A stretch of DNA of 64,000 bases. Source: Clavaria fumosa (taxonomy: Eukaryota > Basidiomycota > Agaricomycetes > Agaricales > Clavariaceae). Shown piece by piece: positions 23,372 to 33,653 of the stretch (the stretch's first letter is position 1; the number at the start of each line of letters is the position of its first letter). The stretch is from positions 1,302,001 through 1,366,000 of the forward strand of contig OX637801.1 in the NCBI GenBank assembly GCA_951802425.1, read 5' to 3'. The translations under genes and the position numbers were made by a program. The notes under the pieces were generated by a model. It was not told where the DNA came from and searched no databases. It saw only the letters and a list, made by a program, of their open reading frames with translations.

Positions 23372-24863
23372 ATGAAGCGCATCATCGTTGCCTGTGACGG
23401 TACCTACCAGTCTGCCAACCGCGGCGATAACTCAATCCCAACCAACGTCACCCGTTTTTGCCAAGCACTTTCCAACGCTGGTGCTGTTCAGCAGATCATC
23501 TTCTACCAGTCTGGCGTCGGCACACAGGATCTGGGTGTAGGCTGGTTGGGGACGGCTATCCAGGGAGCTTCAGGGAAAGGACTAGAAGACAACGTCGCCG
23601 ATGGCTATACCTTCTTTGTGAACAACTACCAACCTGGCGATGAGCTTTTCATCTTCGGCTTCTCTCGAGGCGCTTTCGCGGCACGTGTTCTTGCTAACAT
23701 CGTCGCTCGGCTCGGTGTCATTTTAAAAAGTGACTCTTGGGAAATCAAGGACGTTATGAAGGCATACAAAAGTGGTAAACTTGACGGCTACCTGGTGAAG
23801 AAGCAGGAACAGGATGGAACGTGGGGTCCCGAGAATGGGAAGATAATTCCCAGGGTGTACGCGGTTGAGATCGAGGTGGTCGGTTGCTGGGATACGGTCG
23901 CCAGCTTAGGTGTTCCATGGAAGCCGGTGACGAATGCTGGTGGGGTATCAGGAGAGTATAAGTATTTCGACGGTAGTCTTGTGAAGGGTAATATGCGCTT
24001 CCATTCATTTTTTGTCAAGATCTAAGAATGTTTGCGCAGGCATCAAGCGTGCTTTCCATGCTTTGGCTTTGGACGAGTATAGACGTCCATTCACCCCGAC
24101 GTTGTGGTCCTTGCCAAAGGATTCACCATGTACGTGTTCTGCAGTCATGCCTTCATCCCTGATACTGACTCTTTTCATAGCCATCATCCTCCGGCAATGC
24201 TGGTTCCCGGGTGCACACAGCAATGTAGGAGGCGGGTACCCGGACCGAGCCCTTGCCAACCTCACTCTGGCCTGGATGATTGATCAATGCCAACCTTTCC
24301 TTGATTTCGACTTTGAGTACATCGATCACATTGCTGAACTTGATCGCAACCCTATGGCGTGGCACACGGACCGGGAAGACAGGAAGGAAGAAAACGACAA
24401 GGGAGAGTTCGATATGGAGTATCAGGGCTATGGACGTGGCATGTGCTACGACTCATACAAGCAGGGCCAAACTTGGAGTTGGAAGTATCGCACTCCGCGT
24501 GCATACGCTGGTGGAGAAACGAACGAGACGTTGCATGTGAGTGTGAGGGAGAGATGGCAGACCAGCGAGGAGGACGGCTTAAAGACTGGGCCGGCCATTT
24601 GGAGGCCCAGGGCTTTGAAGGGATTCCAGCCGAGGGAATCTGGTGGCAAATGGGAGTGGGTGGAGGTGGACTCGAAGGGCGAGAGGCTGGCAATTCCAGA
24701 AGCTTCAGTCCCAACAGGCAGGTTTTCTGCGGAGCAGCCTCAAGGTAGTTTCGAGTGGCTGTTGCGGTGCGGCGGCGGCGGCGGCGGCGGCGGCGGTGGT
24801 GGTGGTGAAGGTGGTGGTGGTGGTGTCCGCATAAGGAGGTGGAGGGGCGTGTTATATCTTTAA
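23372..24863 (+). CDS. DUF2235 alpha/beta-hydrolase family protein
   Basis: Exons are 23372-23987, 24040-24129 and 24181-24863, giving 462 residues. This family has an alpha/beta-hydrolase fold related to bacterial Tle1-type phospholipases. Fungal members are common but mostly uncharacterised. The visible motifs are IIVACDGT at the N-terminus, the nucleophile elbow FGFSRGAFAAR near residue 105, VVGCWDTVASLG, and WFPGAHSNVGGGY, which holds the likely catalytic His. There is no signal peptide. The C-terminus runs into a GGC/GGT repeat (24770-24826) coding for a glycine run broken once by Glu, ending at TAA 24861-24863. Further sequence to about 25129 stays open in another frame, so the true 3' end could differ by an unseen splice. 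Confidence 0.88.
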
Positions 24864-25241
24864 ATGCCTCTGCTTTCGTCACACGGGGCTCCCCTCAAGG
24901 TGAAGTGAGAGATCGGAGTCCTCAGTCCAATTACAACTTCGATACGAAGTACTCACAACACACACACAGCTACAGTACGCGCCGTGTCATGACTCCCAAG
25001 TGGCACCCAAAGTACACTGGCACCCAACAGACACCCAACGGATTCCCTTTCAAAACCTCTATCTACGGCGCCATCACTGCTATTTCGACGTCTCTTCAAC
25101 TTCCTTTCCCGCTAGGTTGCGACCATTGATCAAAGGCCTTTGTTTTTGGCCCACCCACCTCTGCCCTTTTGCATGTGTGACTCGTGATTCGTGATCGCTC
25201 GTACTGTACTTTATAGCCAGCTATCGCTTCCGATCGCCTTG
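24864..25241. other. Intergenic, 3' flank of the DUF2235 gene
   Basis: A frame in 24839-25129 is open and reads Asn/Tyr/Thr-rich (TPKWHPKYTGTQQTPNGFPF). It lacks a supported splice link or known motif, so it may be an alternative last exon or 3' UTR. Confidence 0.4.
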
Positions 25242-25463
25242 CATCACGTGGGTAGAACGCGCCGTGTAAATGTAATGTAAATTGTAATCTCTACTTCAAG
25301 AAACCGCTCTACTGACACCGTATGATGTGAAAACCGAATGCCCTCGTGCTTATTTTTTTGGCTGTGAGATATCAAATGCACGGGAGCGGAACGAAACGAT
25401 GCCCATACACAATTATGTAACCCGACGTATCTTTCGGCCGGTTTCCTGTTATCTTTCGGCGGG
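25242..25463. repeat. Duplicated promoter segment, copy 2, upstream of argininosuccinate synthase
   Basis: This copy is colinear with copy 1 (23032-23227), with the strongest match from GAAACCGCT at 25310 to GTTTCCTGTTATCTTT ending near 25457. It ends 100 bp before the ARG1 start codon and probably holds its promoter. Confidence 0.85.
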
Positions 25464-25563
25464 CATTGGCCATTGCAAATAAAAAGCTATCGTAACCACA
25501 TTTTTAAAACGCCATCCTCGACTGCCAGTCTGAACCATTTCCTCCTCGTCAAACACGACAATC

Positions 25564-27285
25564 ATGCCAACAGGACGCGTACTTCTAGCATATTCAGGTG
25601 GCCTCGGTCAGTGCGATCTCTTGCGACACAGCGAGTGATTTCCTGAAGAATCTGGCTCCAACAGACACTTCATGCATCCTTGCATGGCTGATCGACGAGG
25701 GTTACGAGGTGTGCGCCTTCATGGCCGACATCGGGCAGAAAGAGGTTCGTCTGTCTATCTTACCTTGACCTTGTAGCACAATTTGATATTTCCCCCGCAA
25801 GGACTTTGAGGCCGCAAAACGGAAAGCCCTGGCGATTGGAGCCAAGAAATTCGTCTTAGAGGTCAGCTTCTGTCAACCTCTGGTCTCTGATTGTGTCGAA
25901 TTTCCTTCAATCACAGGACGTCAAACGCGAATTCGTGACGGAGGTGATCTTTCCTGCCTTACAGGCAAACTGCATCTACGAGGTATTGCGTTTAAAACCC
26001 TTTACGAGCCGTTACACTCAACAGCTATACTATGACAGAACGTCTATCTCCTAGGTACCTCACTCGCTCGACCGGTTATCGCCCGTAGCATGATGGCGAT
26101 CGCAGAGCAGGAAGGTTGCGAGTCAGTCATACTCGCACACTTCTCGCATTCTCAACTCATATCTCCAATAGCTACGTATCTCACGGATGCACAGGAAAAG
26201 GGAATGACCAAGTACGCTTTGAACTCGCGTTCTATGGTCTCAAGCCAGACATCAAGGTCATCGCGCCGTGGCGAATCCCAGGCAAGTGCTCTGTGCCCCC
26301 TTCTGCGCCACAGGGTCCTGATGACTCTGAAACAGAGTTCTATAATAAATTCCCCGGTCGTCAGGCGCTGCTTGCCTATGCGGCAGAGAGGAAAATTCCC
26401 GTCGAGCAAACCTCAGCCAAGCCATGGTCAACAGACGAGAACCTCTTCCACATATCTTACGAGGCGGGCATCCTCGAGGACCCGTCCACCAAGCCTCCGG
26501 ACGACATGTGGAAGCGCACCACGGCGCCGGAGTTGGCACCGGAGACGCCCGAGCGCCTTTCGATCACATTCGCGCGCGGCCTGCCCGTCAAGGTAGTCGT
26601 AGGTGCGGACAGCAAGACATACGAGGACCCGGTGGAGATCTTCCTCGCACTCAACGCGCTCGGGTCTAAGCACGGCATCGGCCGCATCGACATCGTCGAG
26701 AACCGCTACGTCGGCGTGAAGTCGCGCGGGTGCTACGAGACGCCCGGCGCCACCATCCTCCGCGCGGCGCACATCGACCTCGAAGGCTTGACAATGGACC
26801 GCAAAGTCCGGGCGTTGAGGGACCAGTTCATCACAGTTGAGCTCGGTCGGATCTTCTACAATGGGCATTTCTTCACCCCGGAGAGGGAGTTCTTGTGTGC
26901 CGCGATTCCTCAGAGCCAGAGGACTGTGAACGGCGTTGTTCACGTCAAACTGTACAAGGGCAATGTTGTCATTGAAGGAAGGGACAGCGACGAGGTCTGC
27001 CCCTCTTCCATCCGTTCCTTACGTGAGACGTCTTCGGGTGCTGACAACACCCCATAGGGTCTCTATGACGCGAAGCAGTCGTCGATGGACGAATTGGGCG
27101 GCTTCGAGCCCTCCGACTCGACAGGGTTCATCCAGATTGAGGCCATCAGAATAAAAAAGTATTCCTACATCCTTCACCCGGCTAACAGCCACTAATACAT
27201 CTCACGTTTTAGATGGGCCCAGGCCAACATCCGCAAGGGCCAAACTAGTGTGGCGCCAAAAGATGTATATGGAGTGCGAGAGTGA
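25564..27285 (+). CDS. ARG1: Argininosuccinate synthase
   Basis: The enzyme joins citrulline and aspartate with ATP, the penultimate step of arginine synthesis. Nine exons: 25564-25606, 25665-25744, 25802-25861, 25917-25982, 26039-26125, 26176-26281, 26336-26994, 27058-27158 and 27213-27285, giving 424 residues, the normal length. Key motifs are the ATP loop [37 protein letters not shown] and [10 protein letters not shown], all intact. The intron 26282-26335 is GC-AG (CAG|GCAAGT). The intron 26126-26175 starts GT but must end in AC to join CES to VSHGCTG; the nearby AG at 26170-26171 breaks the frame. So one splice site is non-canonical or this copy carries a base change there. It is preceded by promoter repeat copy 2. 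Confidence 0.95.
26126..26175 (+). other. Apparent GT-AC intron within argininosuccinate synthase
   Basis: A 50-nt intron is required by protein conservation: GTCATACTC at the 5' end and AATAGCTAC at the 3' end. Removal joins TCA to GTATCTCACGG and restores the SHGCTGKG loop. Using the AG four bases earlier gives a shifted frame with an early stop. Confidence 0.65.
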
Positions 27286-27626
27286 GAAATTGCTTGTTGC
27301 ATGCAAGATAAAGAAGCCACTGTGTCACGTTCTGTACGAATCCGGCGATGTGGAAATGTGTTCTATTGTGCTGACACCGCGAATTAATACATACATGAAT
27401 GTGCGTGCGTGTTCGTTGTTGTGAATTTGTAAGCGGAATGAAACTGCAATTGCAAAGGAGAGCAAACTGCGCGATCGGATAGCAAAGACCAAGCGCCGCG
27501 GGGGAAACAATTGTACTAATCCGAATTGAGAACACGATGAACAAAGTCCTTTGAAGAGGGGAGCTGAGTGAAGCGATTGATCCGTCCGATAAAAAAATGC
27601 AAGTGATTGTTTTGTAGTGGTCACGG
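27286..27626. other. Convergent intergenic region
   Basis: 341 bp between the 3' ends of ARG1 and the next minus-strand gene. No gene or repeat was seen. Confidence 0.5.
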
Positions 27627-29436
27627 CTACCACCACGGGTCCGCGATCTTGAAAAGGTCTAGCTCGTCATCCGACTCGTCGACAGGCATCACGTCCGGTA
27701 TTTCCTCGCCTTCTCTAGGGCAAAAGGCCCAGTCTTCGTCCGGTCCATGCCCCTTCAACAACAACTCGTCATCGGATTCCTCGTCAGGTGGAGGCATCGA
27801 CGGCCCTGGATGGACAAACACGGGCCTCGTAGCATCGCGCGCTTTGGCTGGCGACGACTCTTTCACGTCGCCACAAAGGGCTAGGTCATCCGAGTCGGGT
27901 ACCGGCATTGCGAAATTGGCTCTGTTCAAGGACACTTTGCGCTGTGTCACCGTGCCGCTTCTCTTCCTCATCGTAGCCGCGTATCTCGTCCTCCCGGCCG
28001 GGTCAATGACCGGGTCCACATCGATATCGCTCGAGGGAGCGGGCAACACAATACCAGGACCACTTGAGATCGAGAAAGCACGCTGCGTGACGGTGCCGCT
28101 GCGCGACCTTCTTGGTAGGGTGGGGTGCTGAACGTCGGATGCTCTGATGGTGGACGCCCGATTGCGTTTGTGACGTCGATTGACCGGAAGGGTTGTCGAT
28201 GGGGCGTCAAGAGTACACATTGTATTGTCTAAATTTATTCCGCAATTAGCATTGTGATAAAAACGGGACACCCGTGGTGGGATATGCTTGTGGACAAAGG
28301 TACAGGGTTGGGTAAATGACTGAGAGGGCCGAATCAAAGAGGTGGGATGAAGCTGGGAACCACGCACCGTGCGCTCCTAGATCCAGGTCGTCGAACAGAT
28401 TTCCCAATTCCGATCCGCCAGGGCTGTTTGGCTTCCGATTGTTATTTTCGGGGGCAGATAACTCACTTTGGTGCAGTCCTTGCATGCGATGCTGGTCATT
28501 GAGAGTATGACCACTACCAAGGTCAATCTGAGGCACAGACACATAGTCAAGTCGAGAGCCAGCACGATTTTGAGCAAGAGGTAGCGGCGTAGAATGTATG
28601 ATTCCATTAAAAAAAGTTGCCGAGCCAAATTGCGAATCTGTAGGCGAGCTATCATAGGCGACAGGACTGACATCGAGACGTGGGCGGCGTGATGCAGAGG
28701 AAGACAAAGCCTTGGGCGGGACAAGCCAGTCATCTGATGAAATGGTCTGTAAATCAGGTCCAGAAAGTTGACGATTGTGCGTGCTTGGCGCTCGGGCGCA
28801 TTTATGTTGAGAATTTTGCATTGTGTGATTTACAGAGGAAAGAAGTCCTTTTGTGCTTGGAGACCTTGCTTTACTATCGGAATAAGTACGAAGCTTGTGC
28901 GTCTTGTGCTGCTTTTGAATTTTCTTGTTGGGCGAGGCAGCAGCAGAACCTGGACGCGAGTGAAAAGGAGAAGCAAGAGTTGCTTGACCATGAGAGGCAG
29001 AGCGAGACAAGGTAGTAGCGGTCCTGTTCTCTTTCAAATTTCTAGAGCTCGCATGACGTGATAAGATGCGCCGTGCGACAGGGACAGGAGAGAGGCGGTC
29101 GGTCGGAGGCGGCTTAGCCGGTGCAGGAGGAGACGGAACGGGTGTTTTATACGAGTTTACGCTAAGAGGAAGATAAGAACGGAGGGCAGCCATCTCGGCA
29201 GAACATCTAGCTCGTTTCTGATCGTGTTCTTCGCCCACGGCGCGAGCGTCTGGTCCCATTTGATTATCATCACGAGAATGATGACGAGCGCGTTTGAGCA
29301 TACGATGCTTCATTTCTGAGAGAGAAAGATTTTCATGCTGAATAGGTCGCAGAGGAGAGGAGGCCGTTGTGTTGTTGAGCCGTGCGCGAGGCCTGCGACG
29401 AGCGTAAGTTCTCAACCGTGTAGAATTGTTGAGCAT
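27627..29436 (-). CDS. Uncharacterised Ser/Pro/Arg-rich protein with duplicated SGTVTQR motif
   Basis: Exon 1 is 29436-28368 and exon 2 is 28228-27627, separated by a 139-nt GT-AG intron, giving 556 residues. The start was placed at the ATG at 29436 (MLNNSTRLRTYARRR); the frame is also open further upstream. The N-terminal half is basic and Ser-rich (EMKHRMLKRARHH, a possible nuclear signal). The middle has SSDDWLVPPKAL and ELGNLFDDLDLG, short acidic motifs that could bind partners. The second exon contains the same heptad twice (RSGTVTQRAFS and RSGTVTQRKVS), a possible pair of kinase target sites, and ends with two DESDDEL-type acidic motifs, a pattern like CK2 sites. No known domain was recognised. 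It could be a cell-cycle regulated nuclear protein, but that is speculation. Confidence 0.75.
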
Positions 29437-29639
29437 CGCAGGAGCGGGATAAAGAGCGAGCCAAGGGACATCAATGACCCAAAGGCGATCAATCATGACA
29501 ACATGGATATACGCCCATGTGACTGACAGCGCATACAATCAAGTTGCAACGCTGACCACGACTACAGACACTCTCGCATAACACTCTCGCACGACGAACT
29601 TTTCATAGTATCATACGATAACGGGAAATCAGCTTAGAC
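29437..29639. promoter_or_regulatory. Short divergent promoter region
   Basis: 203 bp between the start codons of two divergent genes. No specific site was identified. Confidence 0.4.
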
Positions 29640-31949
29640 ATGGCTCCAGCCGCAGAGTCAAGCAATGGCACAAATTCCAAGGCAAGTTGTTTGACGCCGA
29701 ACTCAGTAGGCATAGGCATATATCTCATGCTACACCCACAGCCCTCGAATGGAAAAAAGCAGAACAGGCTGAGGAAAAAGTCTCGACAGGTCAGCTTGCT
29801 CCTCCGTTCCCGTACGACTCTACTGAATTGGTTGCAGAACAACCCCGAGAACAACCCCGAAAGCAACAGTCGCTGGTCGCCAATTGCTCGCGCCCTTTAT
29901 TTCTCGATATCAATCCTCCTCATAGTGCACTCGCTGTCGTACTGTCCCACCGATACATACCTGGAATCTCCCATTTGCCATAGCTTGTTTCACTACCGCC
30001 GCCTGGTGCTCGAGCCTTATGTCTTACCTCAATTCCGAAAGGTTCTCGCGCACCCCTTCGTTGCACCTCGCGTAGCGGTAGCGATGCCATACGCGATGAA
30101 GGCCCAAAATGTGGTGAAGCCTGTGCTAGTTCGTGGACAGCACGCATGGAACCACCGCGTCGTCTCGCGATGGGACAAGTACGTCGTGCCGCCCATCCAG
30201 CGGATCAAGCGCCGACTCGAACCGTGGATTGCTCCCGCATACAAACGGCTGATCTCGCGTCCGTCAAACAGCTTCCGCATCAATCTGTATCGCCTCGAAT
30301 ATGCAACGAGGCCATACCGTGCCCTCGCGGCTGCCAAATCCCGCAATGTGTACAGCTACTGGAAACCGTATTGGATGCCTCTCTGGCATCGGCTGAAATA
30401 TCGATCCTTGTTCTTACATCGGCTCGTGCAGCACCAGAGGGCACGTTTCGTTGATCCGCACGTCGCCAGGATTTGGGCGAAAGTAGTCGAGTTGAGCAGC
30501 GCAAGACCGGCGACGACCCACCATGCACCGATCAGGGAAGAGGATGTGGAATCCCTTCTTGAAGCAACAGTGGCCGAAACGTCGTGGGAGGAGCCCGTCG
30601 AAGAAACCGTGCACTCGGAATCTTTCGATCATAGCCAATCTGGCTTAGAGGATCTTGGTGACACCCCAAATGTTGAAACCCTCGTGTCGGCTTCTTCGAT
30701 AATATCAGCCTCAGCCTCAGACGTGGACTCCGCGGCGGCAAGTGTCACGGCTTCTGTCATTGAGGAAATCAGCGCGTCCATCGCAAGTGTTCCTGCATCA
30801 GCCATCGCCGACCCTCTGCTAGCAGACCCGCGGCCGGACGATGACGAAGGACTAGAAGACCTCATCGGAGCCCTTGAAACAGACGACCCAGTCGATTCGG
30901 ATGACCCGCCCGTAGAGACTGATCCTGCGCCTCCCTCCGAGGAGGAACAGGCGCAGGCGGAACGTTCAAGGCTGGCGCGAGTTGCTGAGAAGCGTGCTGA
31001 GATTGAAGGCCGACACACAAATTGGGAGCAAAGTATGGAGGCTTTGGAGCTTAAACTCAAGGCAGAATACATCACGTCGCTTGAAGCGTTGCGTGCGGCC
31101 GCGGTTCAAGAGCTGCACGAGTCCAATAAAGTGCAATCCGAAATCGAAAAGTTCGCTTCTGAATCAAACATGTATCTGAAGGCGTGTGAGACGTATTTAA
31201 CGAGGCTCGAAAATGGAGGAGAGGAAAACAAATTAGGGTTGTGGGTGAAGTTCGTTGATCGGTTGGACAAGAAGTTCCGGGACCGGATGGAGGCGTTGCA
31301 GAAGTTCATGCAAGACTGGCATGACGGTGTGACAACCGCCGAGATGGCCGCGGTGCGAACTCAATCGCCGTTTTTCATTTTGTGCCTACCCCTGATCGAC
31401 TGTTGAATTGGTTGTGCAGGCCCAAGATGCGATCGATGCCGTTCAGCGCATTGGCGATTCTGCCCAGGAGGACTTAGCCATGGATTATTCGTGGCTGGAT
31501 GATGTGACGGTCGACGACTGGACTCGTTACCACAATCTGATGCGTCGTACGTCCAGATCGGCACAACTCTTTTCTTTGTGCTTTCTGATGGTGCTTTCCA
31601 AGGTGTCGAAAACTTCACGGAGACGATGCACATGCTACAGAACGGCTTGCATGGCGAGTCACCTGCGCTGTCCGTCCTTCACGCACTCGAAAGGCTGTGG
31701 GTAGACGTACATGATGTGATCACCGGCTTCTTCACGCGGGTAAACACCCTGCGGCGCTCGGGCGAACGTGCCTTCGGCGACAGCGAGTCGCAGTCCACGC
31801 AGAGCGTGGCGGGCGAGCATGGTGATGTCCACAAGGAAGTGCCGCCCGTGCTGCTAGGCCGGGACAAGGAGGAGGTGGTGGATGCGTTTGCGCGCGCGGG
31901 CGAGGGCGAGGGCGCCGCGCAGTCGGAGGAGGCATCTGACACCAAGTGA
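29640..31949 (+). CDS. Fungal membrane-anchored coiled-coil protein, possibly She10-like
   Basis: Exons are 29640-29681, 29742-29789, 29838-31352, 31420-31546 and 31603-31949, giving 692 residues. A hydrophobic segment (ALYFSISILLIVHSLSY) near residue 48 looks like a signal anchor. It is followed by a Pro/Tyr/Arg-rich repetitive region with many aromatic-plus-basic turns (RLVLEPYVLPQF, WDKYVVPPIQRIKRRLEPW, YSYWKPYWMPLW). Then comes a Ser/Ala/Asp/Glu-rich linker, a coiled coil of about 130 residues, and DVTVDDWTRYHNLMRR with a final helix-rich part. The general layout reminds me of fungal She10-type proteins, but I am not sure. The first two introns (60 and 48 nt) are multiples of three with no stop, so retention would not break the frame. 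The first begins GC (AAG|GCAAGT). Confidence 0.78.
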
Positions 31950-32577
31950 TTGAGGGCCGCCGCGAGACGACGCTGACCTCGACATGTGAGTGGCCTTGTG
32001 GCCTCGCGCCCGTTGGAAGGCTGATTCCATACTACTCGGCAGTTCGCCGTTCTCGCTACCGGGAATTTGCCCCCTTCGGGGCAGGCAAATGAACGACTCT
32101 ATTTGTATTACCTAGGCCTTTACTTACGTGTATGCGGCGTGTCCCATCTGATCGGGGATTACTCTGTCGAGCGTTTGCCCAGGGGGTGGATGATTTCTAT
32201 AAAGTTATTCCCATTTTTAAGCATTGGGTTACGAGCTGCTCTCGCAGGTTCTTGTGCTCCAGCCCGAAAAAAAGGGGCCAGCGCCCAGATTCCTTTGGAA
32301 CACTTCTCTATGCGTTTCGAGAGGCGCCATCCCTGCGACGCGACCCTGCGCATATGGTACTCTCCGGAGAATCCTCCACTCTCACACCTCTCGACAACAA
32401 GTCCAGGGAATCACAAGAAACAAACATGCACGTAAAAGAGTCATACGACAAAGCCGACGTGTGTCTCTAAGACTTATGGGGGTATGCACGAAGGAGCGGG
32501 GGGGAATGCTTTTAATAAGCAATACTCAAATTTGCATACGATAAATGAAAGCGATATCGGAGAGACCACCACAAATT
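31950..32577. other. Convergent intergenic region
   Basis: 628 bp between the 3' ends of two convergent genes. Short frames on the plus strand (about 32067-32470) lack motifs and start at random positions. No RNA gene or repeat was seen. Confidence 0.5.
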
Positions 32578-33653
32578 CTAGGTAGCGTTATCTGGGCCTT
32601 CGGTGACCTTCCAGCGCAGATTCGACTCATAGAATTTGATAAGCTGGGGATGATAGACGGAGAGTAAGCCGCTAAGACGGTGAAGACGCTGAGCGACTGG
32701 ACACGCACTTTCTGGGGAAACCGTTGTGCACAGATATCTGATTTCTCCTTGACACGTTCGTCTGATCTCCTGCAAGGCAGGTTTTTAGACTTTGACGAGA
32801 CGGAAAGAGGCACAATTATGGGCGTACAATCGGAAATAAACGTCTAATTGGCCGTCGTCTGTGCGCTCGACGGTGTCGATCGCATTCACAAGGTGTTCCC
32901 AGGAAGCGACGGTCATGTACTGCTTCATATCGCCTATGGGTTGCTCGTCGTCGAGGCGGGAGACGGACGGCTGCGTCGACGCCCGAGGCGCGGCACTACT
33001 AGCGTTCGCGGCGGCAGCAGCAGCGCGTGCCTTCTTCACGGGCGGCGCATCGCTCATCTCGGAGTCCTCATTACCAGCGGACTTGCGCCCACGTCGCTTC
33101 GTGGACCCGGCGGTCGCATCGTCCTTGCCCGCTGACTTGCGCGGCCTCGCCGGCGGCTTGGCGTCCGAGGGCTTGGCCTTCTTTTTCTCGAGCTTCTTCT
33201 TATTCCAGTAGCCGTCAATGAGGTCCTGCGCATTGCTGCGGCGGCGGCGGCACACAGACAGGGCTAGCATCAGTCGCGAAAACACGTCCTGCGCGTGGGG
33301 GACACGTACCCAGCGTCGGCCTCGGCGATCCAGCTGTTTTCTTTCTCGTCGTAGCCTTTCCACTTGACGAAATAGCCCATCTGGCCCTGGGGGACGCGAC
33401 GCGGGGCAATCCCGCGTGGTCAGCAGACGGCGCGCGTGCGGTACTTTGCACGCACCCCTGCGAAGACGCCCTTGCGCGCATCTAGGATGAGCTCGATCTC
33501 GTACTCTTCCTCTTCTGCTCCGCTGCCATCCTTCGACTCCTCGGCGTTGCTGTCTGCGACGACGTCGTCTTCCTGCGGCTCTTGAGACGATGCCTTCGTT
33601 TTTGGGTCCTTTTTCTTGCTCGAGGCTGCTTTGGCAATCTCGCTGCCTGCCAT
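32578..33653 (-). CDS. HP1: HP1/Swi6-like chromodomain and chromoshadow protein
   Basis: This is a heterochromatin protein that reads methylated H3K9. Exons are 33653-33456, 33386-33310, 33235-32828, 32769-32709 and 32643-32578, giving 269 residues. The N-terminus is Lys/Ser/Asp/Glu-rich. The chromodomain at about 50-110 has the aromatic-cage context YEIELILDARKG, YFVKWKGYDEKENSW and NAQDLIDGYW. A basic hinge follows (KKLEKKKAKP and an Ala run). The C-terminal chromoshadow domain carries TVASWEHLVNAIDTVER, then DVYFRL joined across an intron to RSDERVKEKSDICAQRFPQK, and LIKFYESNLRWK, which is diagnostic of the dimerising chromoshadow fold. All motifs are intact and introns are 58-74 nt. Confidence 0.93.

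Noticed and set aside
32067..32544. Overlapping plus-strand frames in the gap after the membrane-anchored protein gene
   Set aside because: They are short, mutually overlapping and motif-free, in a convergent intergenic region.
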